A stretch of 64,000 bases of DNA, from NCBI GenBank assembly GCA_004352715.1, contig SCFE01000003.1:5204424-5268423 (forward strand), given 5' to 3'. The position numbers and the translations under genes are program-made. Positions 33,953 to 43,769 of the stretch are shown in pieces; within the stretch, counting starts at the first letter, position 1; every line of letters begins with the position of its first letter. This stretch comes from Hofstenia miamia. Its lineage: Eukaryota > Xenacoelomorpha > Acoela. The notes beneath the pieces were generated by a model. It was given only the letters and a program-made list of their open reading frames with translations. It was not told where the DNA came from and did no database searches.

Positions 33953-35358
33953 TGTAGAATCATGCCTTTCCGCCATGAGTTCGTTACTTAGAGAAAACTA
34001 TTACTTTTCTTAGATTAAACATTTTAAACATTAAGCGGAGTTGACACTTTTCCGATTTCTCTCCTTTATAATAAGTGTGCGGTCTATTAAACTACTTTAA
34101 TAGACAAGAGCCTTTTAGCTACTTAATTCACTCCAACTTATTTAGATAAAGCAGAGGTAATGGAAGACAGGATCGACACTCGAAAGTAGACATGCATATC
34201 CAGGAACACATCCGCCAGCTGCATCTTACCAATGGAACCGTCGCTGTGAGATAGAGAACAACAAAGGAATGGTTATGTGAATAGCGAACTCAGTGTAATG
34301 GGATTTGCAACTACTTAAGAATTTAGTGCATTGATTGTTTTTGTTATTATGGATTAATGCAATAAACGAAGTAATGCAACCTTGCTGCTGAAATAGCTTG
34401 TTATGAAGCCTTACATGTAATAACCCTACATATATAGAAATAACTAATAGCCCTCGATACATGTAAACAATCAATGCCGCCTGCAGAAACTTATGACTAG
34501 AAGTCGGCCAGAAGTCCACCGTACGAAACAATGAGCAACTTATTGTGACTATTAAATAAACTATACATAATATAATATCAAGATACAATCTAAATAACCA
34601 TCTAAATGTAAACACTATTAAATCCTCAATCGTCATGTAGCATAATGAATGTAATAAATAACCTAAGTTCATCATTGAGAGAGTTGACATGTAAAGCCTA
34701 CTGGCTGCAATAATAATATCAGACAAGCAAGGACAATTAGGAAAGCTATAATGGTAAAAAAACTCCTATACCTATCCCTAACCTAAAAGCACACAAGGTA
34801 ACTACAGCTGTCGCCCTCCCCGCTGTGGAATAGCTATTAGGAGGCTGCTCCAGCATACCTTTAACCGGATGTGGGAACCACCATACAATTACCCTAGCTC
34901 GTAAACGTTTAGCTTTCCATCAGAATATAAAATAACCTGACAAGAGAAAATAAATCCAAAGTAGATTTGCTCATCATTAATTACATCATGTTCAGTATAT
35001 TTATAGCACTTGGTAATAAACAACTAAATACTCGACTAGTACCTGTTAATCATTCTTGTTTACACTTTTTCCCTCGTTTAATATTTCTGCTACAATTACG
35101 CAACGTCAGCGTTAATTTGACTACGCTGTTTGACCATCTTTCGTTTTGTCAAAATACTGTCGAGCATAATTTTAAATATAATTGCACAAAACATTTACAA
35201 AATGAAATAATCAATCCTATCATGTTTTTACATTTTAATCATTATAATCAATATTAATAATTTTAGTCTTTGTTTCCTTCATCCTTTCCTCTCATCTTGA
35301 CCACACATGATAGTTTTGATAGATTATGTCACACTCCCCCTCCAGCGTAGCTAATTAA
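33953..35358 (-). mobile_element. Second gypsy-1 copy: LTR plus polypurine tract
   Basis: The 1381-bp LTR (33953-35333) has the same ends as the copy at 14305-15667. It is not a clean solo LTR: beyond 35333 it keeps the polypurine tract and 25 bases of internal sequence (35334-35358) shared with 7390-7414, after which similarity stops. This locus is therefore the 3' end of a gypsy-1 element whose remaining part is deleted. It was inserted into the gypsy-2 3' LTR, so it is the younger of the two. Confidence 0.88.
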
Positions 35359-35359
35359 C

Positions 35360-35984
35360 GATAAAAGCTAAACTTACGGCAGCTAAAAATCGTGAATTGA
35401 AAATTGAAAAGCCAGCTCTGTCAAATTAGCAGCTTTGCTACCTCAAAAATGGGGCTCACTTGCACTATACTATTTGCGAAATTGATTAAGAAATTCATCA
35501 TAAATATATTATATTTAACTTTATTAAAATATATATATGTAAAGAGTGAGAAAATAATTGCAATAAAAATTCTTATTAATGCACAGTAAACTATTTTATT
35601 TTTTGGCTTTTGGCTGCTTAAACCTATTGAGGGTCTTTTTAAAGTAAATTATTTAAGAGTAAATGAATTATAAGAGCAAAGGAGTTTTGGGATGATTTTG
35701 ACACCAAAAATTGAAACATCTGTCATTGTCTTCAAAAAGCAAGTTTTTACAGATTTAATTATCATAAAGGGGAATATTGGAGCTGATTTTATAATTTCTT
35801 TTAAATATTCACAATAAAAAAGCATAGTTTATTACATATTTAACCAATTCATCACTTGCTTATGTAAAGACTCCACGTGACACTAAAGTGATATGTTGGG
35901 ACCCAGAAAATTCATATTAATTTGAAGATATTTTCTTCGGTGGTTTCTTCATAAACTAAGATTTTTTATACAGCAAATTTACTG
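35360..35984. other. AT-rich DNA, no supported gene
   Basis: Nothing with a recognisable product. Parts resemble other AT-rich stretches of the window such as 25260-25450. Confidence 0.45.
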
Positions 35985-36305
35985 GTGGAGGAATTTTTAC
36001 CTTGACGTGATTATTTTGATTTCCGGATCAAATTTTTGAGTTTGCATATAGTACAATTGAAAACTAAAAATGAGTACAAACTTTAAAAAGTGCATATAAA
36101 TCAATAAATTGTTGCATAATTTAATTCTTTAATTGTCTTTTATTTTGAAAATATATCAAGGAAATCAATGTTGGTTTTCAGAATAATGAAATTTGCAAAT
36201 TTAGTGACATGTATAAAGAAGGAATAATCTATTTTACTCTTTTATTCATTTTGTCTTGAAAAGAATTTTTTCCAGCATAAACAAGTAAGCATAATCAAAG
36301 ATATT
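35985..36305 (+). repeat. Dispersed repeat block A, copy 1
   Basis: About 320 bases that match 53000-53345 in reverse orientation with roughly one difference every ten bases. The shared part is bounded by GGTGGAGGAATTTTTACC on the left and AATCAAAGATATT on the right. It has no coding sequence. Confidence 0.75.
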
Positions 36306-37299
36306 AAGTTTTATAGGAAGTATTCATATACGCACATAACTGCGCTTTATTTAGGTGGCTTGCAATGCACGCATTTTTCTCCAAACTTAGCAAACTTAGA
36401 TTTCTGCTTGTAAAAAGTTACGACAGGTTTATGTAGTTTCAACAGTTTTTCCTATTATATATTACACGTTAATTGACAAAAGATTGCAGTAATATCTGAC
36501 AGTATTCTATACGAAATTATTAGATAACTTCCTTTAAACGTAAAGTTCAATTTTGAAATATCATTTAGAATATGTTTGCGTAAATATCAAATTCCCTATT
36601 ATGGAATAAACAGCAATTACATTTTTTACAAATATTTAAGATTCTTATTTAAGCAGCCATTGTAAATTTATAAAAGTCATAATAGTGTGCCAGTGTTGTA
36701 ACGAGACTGCTTTTTTGGTATGAAAACAGAAAGCACAAATTGGAGAAAAAATTATAGAGTATTTAAGTTTTGTATTGACTTGAAATTGTAGATTTATTTA
36801 ATTTCCTATTATGAAGTGAAATGCATTTCTCAATAATTCTAAAAAATATTTTTTCGAAGATTTCTACAACAAAGAAAAAGGCACGATAATTATTTAAAGC
36901 CAAAATGATCCAACGTTTTTCCCAGATTAGATATACAAGCAAATTCGTTTTGTAGTCAAACTCTTATATAAACTAAGAAAATACAGAATAGTATTCATTC
37001 TAAATGAAATTGCAATGTAATTCTAGATTTCAACTCATTGTTGGAAAAACTCATAGCATCCTTCATTTTTATGGCTTTGAATTCCTTAAAAGTGTTCATA
37101 AAACATTTGAATATAACTTTTTTAGGATTAATCATAAGTAGAACCAATTACTGATTATTTCAACAAAGTGATTGATCAGAAGTATGTTTTACATAGCAGA
37201 AGCTTATCCAGAGGTTTATGTAATAATGTTTAATAAATAGGATTTTGAAATCGTATAATGAAGCAAAAGCAATGAAAAAGGTAGGATTTAACAATAGTT
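36306..37299. other. Sequence between repeat blocks A and B
   Basis: AT-rich sequence with no counterpart in the second A/B locus and no gene. Confidence 0.45.
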
Positions 37300-38440
37300 A
37301 ATAGAATATTATATTATATGATTGTAGGCAATGCATGGCCAATTTACCTTGACTGCAAGTACTTTTATGATTTGTAATAGCGTTTGCTAAATAACTATAC
37401 TATAAAACATAGTGAGTTTTTAGAATATCCAATAAATATGTTAAAACAAGGAATATACATTACTAAAATTTGCAAATATATGCATTGCATTAATAAGTTT
37501 TACGCTTACTCTGCAATTTTTGTCAAATCTCCGTCATTTTGGAATTTTTTAGATTTTTAGCTAAATTACAGTGATGTCTTCTACAGTGGCTGTGGCATAC
37601 ATGAATTTATAAATTTAGTGCAAATTGTTTCATTTATTATATGTCAGATTCTTCTAATTCACATCAAACATTCAATTTTTCTGCAAAAAATCCTCCATAG
37701 TCTTATACGTGTACGAAAATTCTCAATTCAAAATGAGATTAAGATCCATATTTTAATAAGTAGATATGTTTTTGGGTTTATTGAACAATTTCTTATTTTA
37801 GGAATGCCGCAAAAAGTAAATAAGGTTGGCAACAAAGGTGTGAAATCTTACCAGTAAATATTATGGCAGTATTAATATGGGTCAATATTCAAATCAATAT
37901 AATTGGAATAACATTGCATTACACAATCACATAACGCCATCTTACGAAATTTCTAAACTATTGAATATGTGTTTTGTAATTAATTGCATTGCTTAGATAG
38001 CTGTTGGACCAATTTATTGAAAAGTAAAATAATGTTATTTAATAATTTTAAATTATATGGTAGTGCAAAAACAAAGAAATTGTTATTGAAATAACATATA
38101 ATTCGTTTTTGTAAAGAACTTATATTGCTGTTTTAATTTAGATATTCACAATATGAATATTTCATTTGGTATAAGACATTCAGTGCATTTTAATTGGTTA
38201 CTTTTTGGTGAGATATTGGTGACTATTTGATGATATTAGTATATGGAGATACAACATATATCATAAGATAAGGCCCGATAGTACCTGAAAGTTCAAGGTA
38301 CACAATTCAACTTGACATTCCGAGTTCTCGAAACCAACTCGATATTGGCATGAATAGCATCTATTTTCATCAATTTTTGCATATAATGTCAAAAAATCCA
38401 TCGAAGTTCACTTATGTCTCAAATCGCAAGACCTCATTCT
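37300..38440 (+). repeat. Dispersed repeat block B, copy 1
   Basis: About 1.1 kb matching 53875-54980 in reverse orientation. Anchors include TTTGCTAAATAACTATACTA at 37385 and the TCAAGG...CGATATTGG stretch near 38300-38350. Several small insertions and deletions separate the copies. A 79-codon open frame inside is not conserved. Confidence 0.75.
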
Positions 38441-39353
38441 TGGTTTCTTTCTTTTAGTTTACATGTTGTATTTCTGTCATACATTTATATTTCGTAGCAC
38501 AGTCATATATAGCTTAGCCTAAAGAGAAAAATAAGTCTAAGCAGAATTGTAAATCGACTCCAACTCGTGAGTTAGGTTTCGACCTAGAGATAGAACCGGC
38601 AACTGCCCGGCTGAGCCGGCAATTTACTAATGGTAAAATTACAAGCTGTTTACCGGCCAAAATTTAAAAAATATTTTATATTTTACCTAAAGGTTCTGAA
38701 AAAGTCATTGTTTCAGCAAGCTACAATATTGATATTATTATAATACTTAAATTGATCTCATTGGAAAGTCTCATTAAATTTGGCTATAAATTAAGACATT
38801 CTTTTTTTTGATTCTGTGATTTTGTTTAAGTTTTTGGAGGTAACTAACTAGTAATAATAGTAACAAGAGTTGTTTACAATAAAGAAAATTTAATCTTCCA
38901 GATTGCCACTTAAAAATCTAGGAACCTTCATAAAGAATAAAGAAACTTGAACCCTTGTATTTTTTTAATATTTATAAATTTCAAAGATTTTCATTTCTAT
39001 GCGCATTTAAGCGTGAATGTAAGTTGAGAAGTCTGATCGACGCATCATACTAGTGAAGTAATTATGTTTGGCTTTAGTGGGAAAATTTTTAGGTATGTTT
39101 ATTTGTTTCCTTTCATATTTATTATTTAATTCTAAGTGAGGTTATATGTAAACCAAAATTATTGATAATTCTACTCTTAATTTTAATATATCACACTAAA
39201 TTAAATTAACAAGGAAACGAACTTAGTTCATGGAAATGAAAAACAGATTTACGTTCTGCGAAGAATTGATGTATAGAAAATATCAAAATTTTGTTTTATT
39301 ACAAACATTTTTATAATCGTTTGAAATTTGCGTTGTGCAATATCAGCTCTTTG

Positions 39354-39355
<2 letters not shown>

Positions 39356-39387
<32 letters not shown>
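39356..39387. repeat. (TA)n tract at the mariner left border
   Basis: A pure TA tract ending exactly at the mariner terminal repeat. The final TA is the element's target duplication. Confidence 0.9.
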
Positions 39388-39390
<3 letters not shown>

Positions 39391-39473
39391 GGTGTCCCAA
39401 AAAGATGTATGCACCTCTTAGCAGCTGATAACTCAAAATTTTCTTTTTTTGCAGATTAAACCCATCGAACCAA

Positions 39474-40719
39474 ATGATGGCAGCCAGACTAAACTTTGAA
39501 GAAAGAAAATTCATTTTAAAATGTTACTGGAAGCATTGAAAACGCAGTAAAAGTGCAAAGACAGTTTAGGAGGATGTTTCAAAAAGAACCACCAACACGA
39601 GTTACCATCACTCGGATTAGAAATAAGTTTGAAGTTGATGGAACTGTTCAAAACGTCTCCAAAAAGCATTCTGGAAGACCACGTACATCAACAAGTCCTA
39701 CAAAGGAAGAAAGAGTACTTGAAACGTTTCAGCGAAGTCCAAGAAAGTCTGTGTGGCAAGCCAGTCGTGAGGTAGAAATTTCAAAATCATCTGTCCATCG
39801 CATCATGAAACGTTGCAAATGGAAAAGTTACATTCCAAGATTAGTCCATGCTCTTAATGACGATGATTCAGACAGAAGAGTACAGTATTGTGAGTGGTAC
39901 TTGGAACAATGTAACGAAAATGCATGCTTTCACACAAAGATTGTGTGGAGTGATGAAGCCACATTCAAATTAAATGGTTCAATTAATCGCCACAATTGCA
40001 CCTACTGGGGACTTGAGAATCCAAATGTTATGGTTGACCATCATGTTAATTTACCAGGAATTACAGTGTGGTGCGGCTTATCGTCAAGAGGATTAATCGG
40101 ACCGTTCTTTTTTGATGTTACTGTGACTAGCAAGTTTACTTGAACTTGTTGCAACAGTCTGTCATGGCAAGCATAAGTGAACACTTTGAAGAAGAGGATT
40201 TTTATTTTCAGCAAGATGGAGCACCCCCACACTGCCATCGCGATGTTAGATCTTTCCTTGATGATATCTTGCCAAGCAGGTGCATTGGACGGAGGGGTTT
40301 TGTTGAATACCCTCCACGTTCACCAGACCTCACACCACTAGACTTCTTTTTATAGTATACCTAAAAGACAAAGTCTACGCAATGAAACCTACAACAATCA
40401 CTGAATTGAGAGCAACCATTGAACGTGAATACACGCAAATACCAAGNTGAGGATATATGAGTGCTTGTATTATAAAATGAATATTGGATCAATGAAAAAA
40501 AGTTTCGCAAAATTTCATCCGATTTTAGATCAACTTATAAAAAATTTACTGTAAAAATTTATGTATGTCGCTTTGTCTTTTTCAGATTTTTTGTTACTGC
40601 ACAAAAACAGAACATTGATAACACTTAGGAATGGATAAATTTTTAAAGAACAAAGGNTCGCTTCGCGTTACCGGCGGTGTCTGGACCAGAACGGACATCA
40701 GTTTGAGAACCGGCAGTGA
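39474..40719 (+). pseudogene. Mariner transposase, frameshifted
   Basis: Transposase cuts and rejoins the element at TA sites. The reading starts at ATG 39474 (MAARLNFEER), shifts near 39537, then runs through the paired helix-turn-helix region ([37 protein letters not shown]) and the catalytic core. The first Asp is in [12 protein letters not shown] and the second in QQDGAPPH. The third acidic position is an Asp in PDLTPLDFF, 41 residues after the second, giving DD41D. Frameshifts near 40133 and 40355 break it again. The C-terminal tail (RYRRCLDQNGHQFENRQ) is recognisable up to the stop at 40717. A segment before it is replaced by the misplaced 209-bp piece. The gene is dead in this copy. 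Confidence 0.88.
40448..40656 (+). repeat. 209-bp piece duplicated verbatim at 41058-41266
   Basis: This piece is bracketed by single Ns at 40447 and 40657 and appears identical, over its full 209 bases, to 41058-41266. It interrupts the transposase frame exactly where coding sequence should continue. The pattern indicates a wrongly placed contig or gap fill rather than a biological insertion. Confidence 0.85.
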
Positions 40720-40912
40720 CAAAACGATAGAATGATGTTTGTATTTTTTTACATGTTGATCATTAAACAAATAATAATAATCACCTGGTTTACAATTATT
40801 TAAAGTGTGTATACATCTTTTTGGGACNNNNNNNNNNNNNNNNNNNNNNNNNNNNNNNNNNNNNNNNNNNNNNNNNNNNTTTAAAGTGTGTATACATCTT
40901 TTTGGGACACCC

Positions 40913-40917
<5 letters not shown>

Positions 40918-40948
<31 letters not shown>
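40918..40948. repeat. (TA)n tract at the mariner right border
   Basis: The TA tract continues on the right of the mariner element, which shows the transposon landed inside an existing TA microsatellite or that the tract grew from its target site. Confidence 0.9.
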
Positions 40949-40951
<3 letters not shown>

Positions 40952-40982
40952 TTATATTTCTGTAGAAATTGGTGCATTGTCA

Positions 40983-41946
40983 GACAAAGCGCAATTTTTT
41001 TAGCATTTTTAAGGGGACAAAGCGCTATTTTGTAATTTTGCTTAGAAAACCCTGAATTGAGGATATATGAGTGCTTGTATTATAAAATGAATATTGGATC
41101 AATGAAAAAAAGTTTCGCAAAATTTCATCCGATTTTAGATCAACTTATAAAAAATTTACTGTAAAAATTTATGTATGTCGCTTTGTCTTTTTCAGATTTT
41201 TTGTTACTGCACAAAAACAGAACATTGATAACACTTAGGAATGGATAAATTTTTAAAGAACAAAGGTATTAGAAATTGTTTAACTAATAAAAACATGAAT
41301 TTTATCTCAAAAATCTTGAAAGTAAGCAAAGCTGCAATCTACTGATTTTACCATCCGATATGTTGAATTTTTTTATTTGTCGCCTTCGCAAACCGAAAAA
41401 AAATTATATAGATTATTATTGCAATGGCTTAAGGGAAAGTTCATGTTTTCTATTCAATGATATCTTCTAAATCTCACTCAAAAAATGAAAAAGCGCAACG
41501 GAAAAATAACAAATAAACTTTCAATTGATCTTAGAGTTACAGGAACTGTTGTTTTAAATTTGTTTACGACACATTTTTCATTGGATAAGTAGTGGTTTTT
41601 GGTTTAATTTAGTGCTTGAAAGTATTAATACGGCTTTGTGCTTATAGATGTTCGAAATGTAATGTCCAATTCTATTCATTTTTGTAGTAATAAATTTGAT
41701 GTTTTACGCTGATAACAACTGGTCTTACAGAGAGTTTATGCGCTTCATATGTGTGAATTACTTTTGTATAATGAAACTGAAGTTTTGTTTTGCAAAATTG
41801 ACTACAATATTTTTTTACTGACAAAGCGCCAATATATATTTCTTGTTTATTGGGAAAGCGCCAAAAATCGAACAAAGCGCCAAATATAGATGGAAAAATG
41901 GTAAAGCGCACAGTTTAAATGGACAAAAAGTGACAAAGCGAATGAT
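40983..41946. repeat. Region with repeated (G)ACAAAGCGC words
   Basis: The word ACAAAGCG with small variants (for example GACAAAGCGC, GGAAAGCGCC, GGTAAAGCGC and complements such as GCGCTTTGTC-like GTCGCTTTGTC) recurs about ten times in 960 bases. The spacing is irregular. The words concentrate at the two ends, 40983-41195 and 41818-41943, which fits subterminal transposase sites of a non-autonomous DNA element. No termini or target duplication could be fixed. Confidence 0.5.
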
Positions 41947-41993
41947 ATAAGTATATATATATATTAATTGATTATACTGAGCCTTTTCACATT

Positions 41994-42064
41994 CATATTA
42001 GCATAGACGCTATAAAAGGGATAGACCGGTTTCGTTTATATAAAACATCATCAGTTCTAATATG
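41994..42064 (-). ncRNA. Hammerhead-like motif
   Basis: On the - strand the order is a stem half CATATTAG, then CTGATGA (42054-42048), a short region able to form GTTT/AAAC pairing, GAAA (42033-42030), the self-complementary ACCGGT and C at the expected cleavage position, and the stem partner CTAATATG (42001-41994). CUGANGA and GAAA in this order with a helix-III nucleus before UC are the core of a hammerhead ribozyme. Similar minimal hammerheads are known in Penelope-like elements and retrozymes. The first base of helix II is unpaired and helix I has a large internal loop, so activity is doubtful. Confidence 0.3.
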
Positions 42065-42278
42065 CTGTAAAAACTAAATATATTTACAATAGACTACACT
42101 TTATGTAATTTAATATTGCATGCTTTTAAAATAAGTTCAATGATATCATGCTTAGTTGTTTATTCAATAATTGATCTGGGAATAGATGAATTCGGCTGTA
42201 AATATTTTATCTTTAAGAATCACAGAACCAACATATAGCAAGAACAATCTAAATTCGGTTGCCTTCCATAATTTCAGT

Positions 42279-42485
42279 TCAGATAATGAACGTAGTTTTC
42301 TGGCAAATTCTAAACACAATATCATCAAGTAAAGGAGCAAGAAATTCCTGAATAGGGGGTTTTGATCTTCCACAGAAAATTGCCAAAACAAATAATTTAT
42401 TTGGCGCGAGAGTAAATGCTCCAAGGATTGGCCAAAACACCAATGTACTAGAGCGCGACAATGGGAGTCCGTCAATATTGATATC
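42279..42485 (-). pseudogene. Fragment of a widespread transposon-associated protein
   Basis: The - strand frame reads DINIDGLPLSRSSTLVFWPI and then LFVLAIFCGRSKPP before a stop near 42279. An I-D-G-L-P-L start followed by F-W-P-I-L-G and G-x-S-K-P is a pattern I recall from a multicopy protein found in many invertebrate genomes and presumed to be a transposase. I cannot name the family. The two Asp residues could belong to an RNase H-like fold. Stops on both sides make this a remnant. It lies inside the candidate hAT at 38585-42712. Confidence 0.5.
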
Positions 42486-42720
42486 GATCTAAACATAGTT
42501 TTAAAATTTCTATGAAATTAATATACTGAATTTTAATGCAAAAAATAAATTTATATATATATATATAAATAAATAACATACTTGCACACATTAAATATAC
42601 AATTAAAATATAATTAACTTGCCAAAACCATCCGAAAACAGACCGCCCAGTATTAGCTTTTGCTGGCCAACTACCAGGCCTGGCCTAAAAATTTCTGGCC
42701 GCATCAACTCTGGTTCCACC

Positions 42721-43544
42721 TAACCAATTGAACTTGAAGGGACGTAATATAAGAATCATCTATGATACTAAATAGTAATGGATAAAGATTATGAACACAT
42801 CAAGAGTGAAAACGGGTCAAACTTTACAATAGATCTATACATTCTGCAAAGAAAATGACAGCATTCAAAGTGATGTACTGAAGAGAAGGAACATCACCTA
42901 TATGAATGCAATACCATAACTATACAGAAGAGATAAATAATAGTTATGTTTAAAAATTAAAAGACCAACTAACTGGTATACATCAAGCAATGTGCCATAA
43001 CATCAAAGAGTCTGCAACAAGACAGCAACGAAATTTTAACAAGAAAATCTACAGACAACCACATTAAAAGGCGACAAAGTCTATCTATACACATTGCTGA
43101 GAACACAAGATATAAACCAAGTACGCAAACTAAAAACATAATGGCAGGCAGATTCTTAATACAAAAAGTCTTACATAACAATTTCAAAATCTAAAATGAG
43201 TTACTATAGCAACATCAAACAAGCCATAATAGACAAAAGCGCTGAATTTAAAATTATAAAACATAATAACAAAATGTATACTGTAATGAATGACATAGAC
43301 AATCTCTGTGAAAAAAAATTTAATGACGAGTTCAAAACGAATGTTTTGATCATTTGATGATCAATTCACACTAGTAAATACACAAAAGATCATAGCATTC
43401 TGAGAGAAATTAATAGACAAATGTGAAGAAGTTAACATAGACAGAAACTGCTTGTTAATTATCTACTTTATTTAGGATAAAGAATTTCAGAGTAAGTCAC
43501 TAGAAAAGACTATTGAAAAAATGCTGTGAATGGCAAAAAGTAAA
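42721..43544. other. A-rich DNA, no supported gene
   Basis: The + strand is unusually rich in A here and holds only broken frames. It may be an old coding sequence of a transposon, but no motif can be supported. Confidence 0.4.
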
Positions 43545-43769
43545 TGTAGTGTTACAATTAAGTGTAATTAATATTAGCTAATATTAATAAAATGATTTGT
43601 AAATATTTATAAAGTGTCAAAAAGATTAGTGTAAAGGGCCATGCAACAAAAGATGTTGAACATGTTATAAACACAGGAGATATCATGAAAACATCAGTGT
43701 TGAGCATACCACTACCCACATGCTTTAAAACTGGAAATGGAAGAAAAGGTACAGTCAATGCTGAAGAGC

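Larger units (their letters stand above)
39388..40914 (+). mobile_element. Mariner-type DNA transposon (DD41D spacing)
   Basis: The terminal inverted repeats are CAGGGTGTCCCAAAAAGATG at 39388 and its complement ending at 40914. They agree over 27 bases with one mismatch (ATGTATGCAC against ATGTATACAC). TA flanks both ends, the mariner/Tc1 target duplication, and the whole element sits in a (TA)n tract. The right part is disturbed by assembly: a foreign 209-bp piece bracketed by single Ns (40447-40657) and a 52-N gap (40828-40879) with the terminal repeat present on both sides of it. Confidence 0.9.
38585..42712. mobile_element. Candidate old hAT element (4.1 kb) with nested insertions
   Basis: The left end reads TAGAGATAGAACCGGCAAC. 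The right end, on the other strand, reads CAGAGTTGATGCGGCCAG. Both belong to the hAT-like YAGNG type and are followed by GCCGG or GGCC words. The flanks tttcgacc (38577-38584) and gttccacc (42713-42720) agree at six of eight positions, suggestive of an aged 8-bp duplication. Inside lie the mariner, a region of GACAAAGCGC words and a transposon-type ORF. The terminal match is poor beyond the first bases, so pairing these two ends is uncertain. Confidence 0.35.

Noticed and set aside
33953-35333. Solo LTR
   Set aside because: The polypurine tract and 25 bases of internal sequence are still attached, so it is a truncated element.
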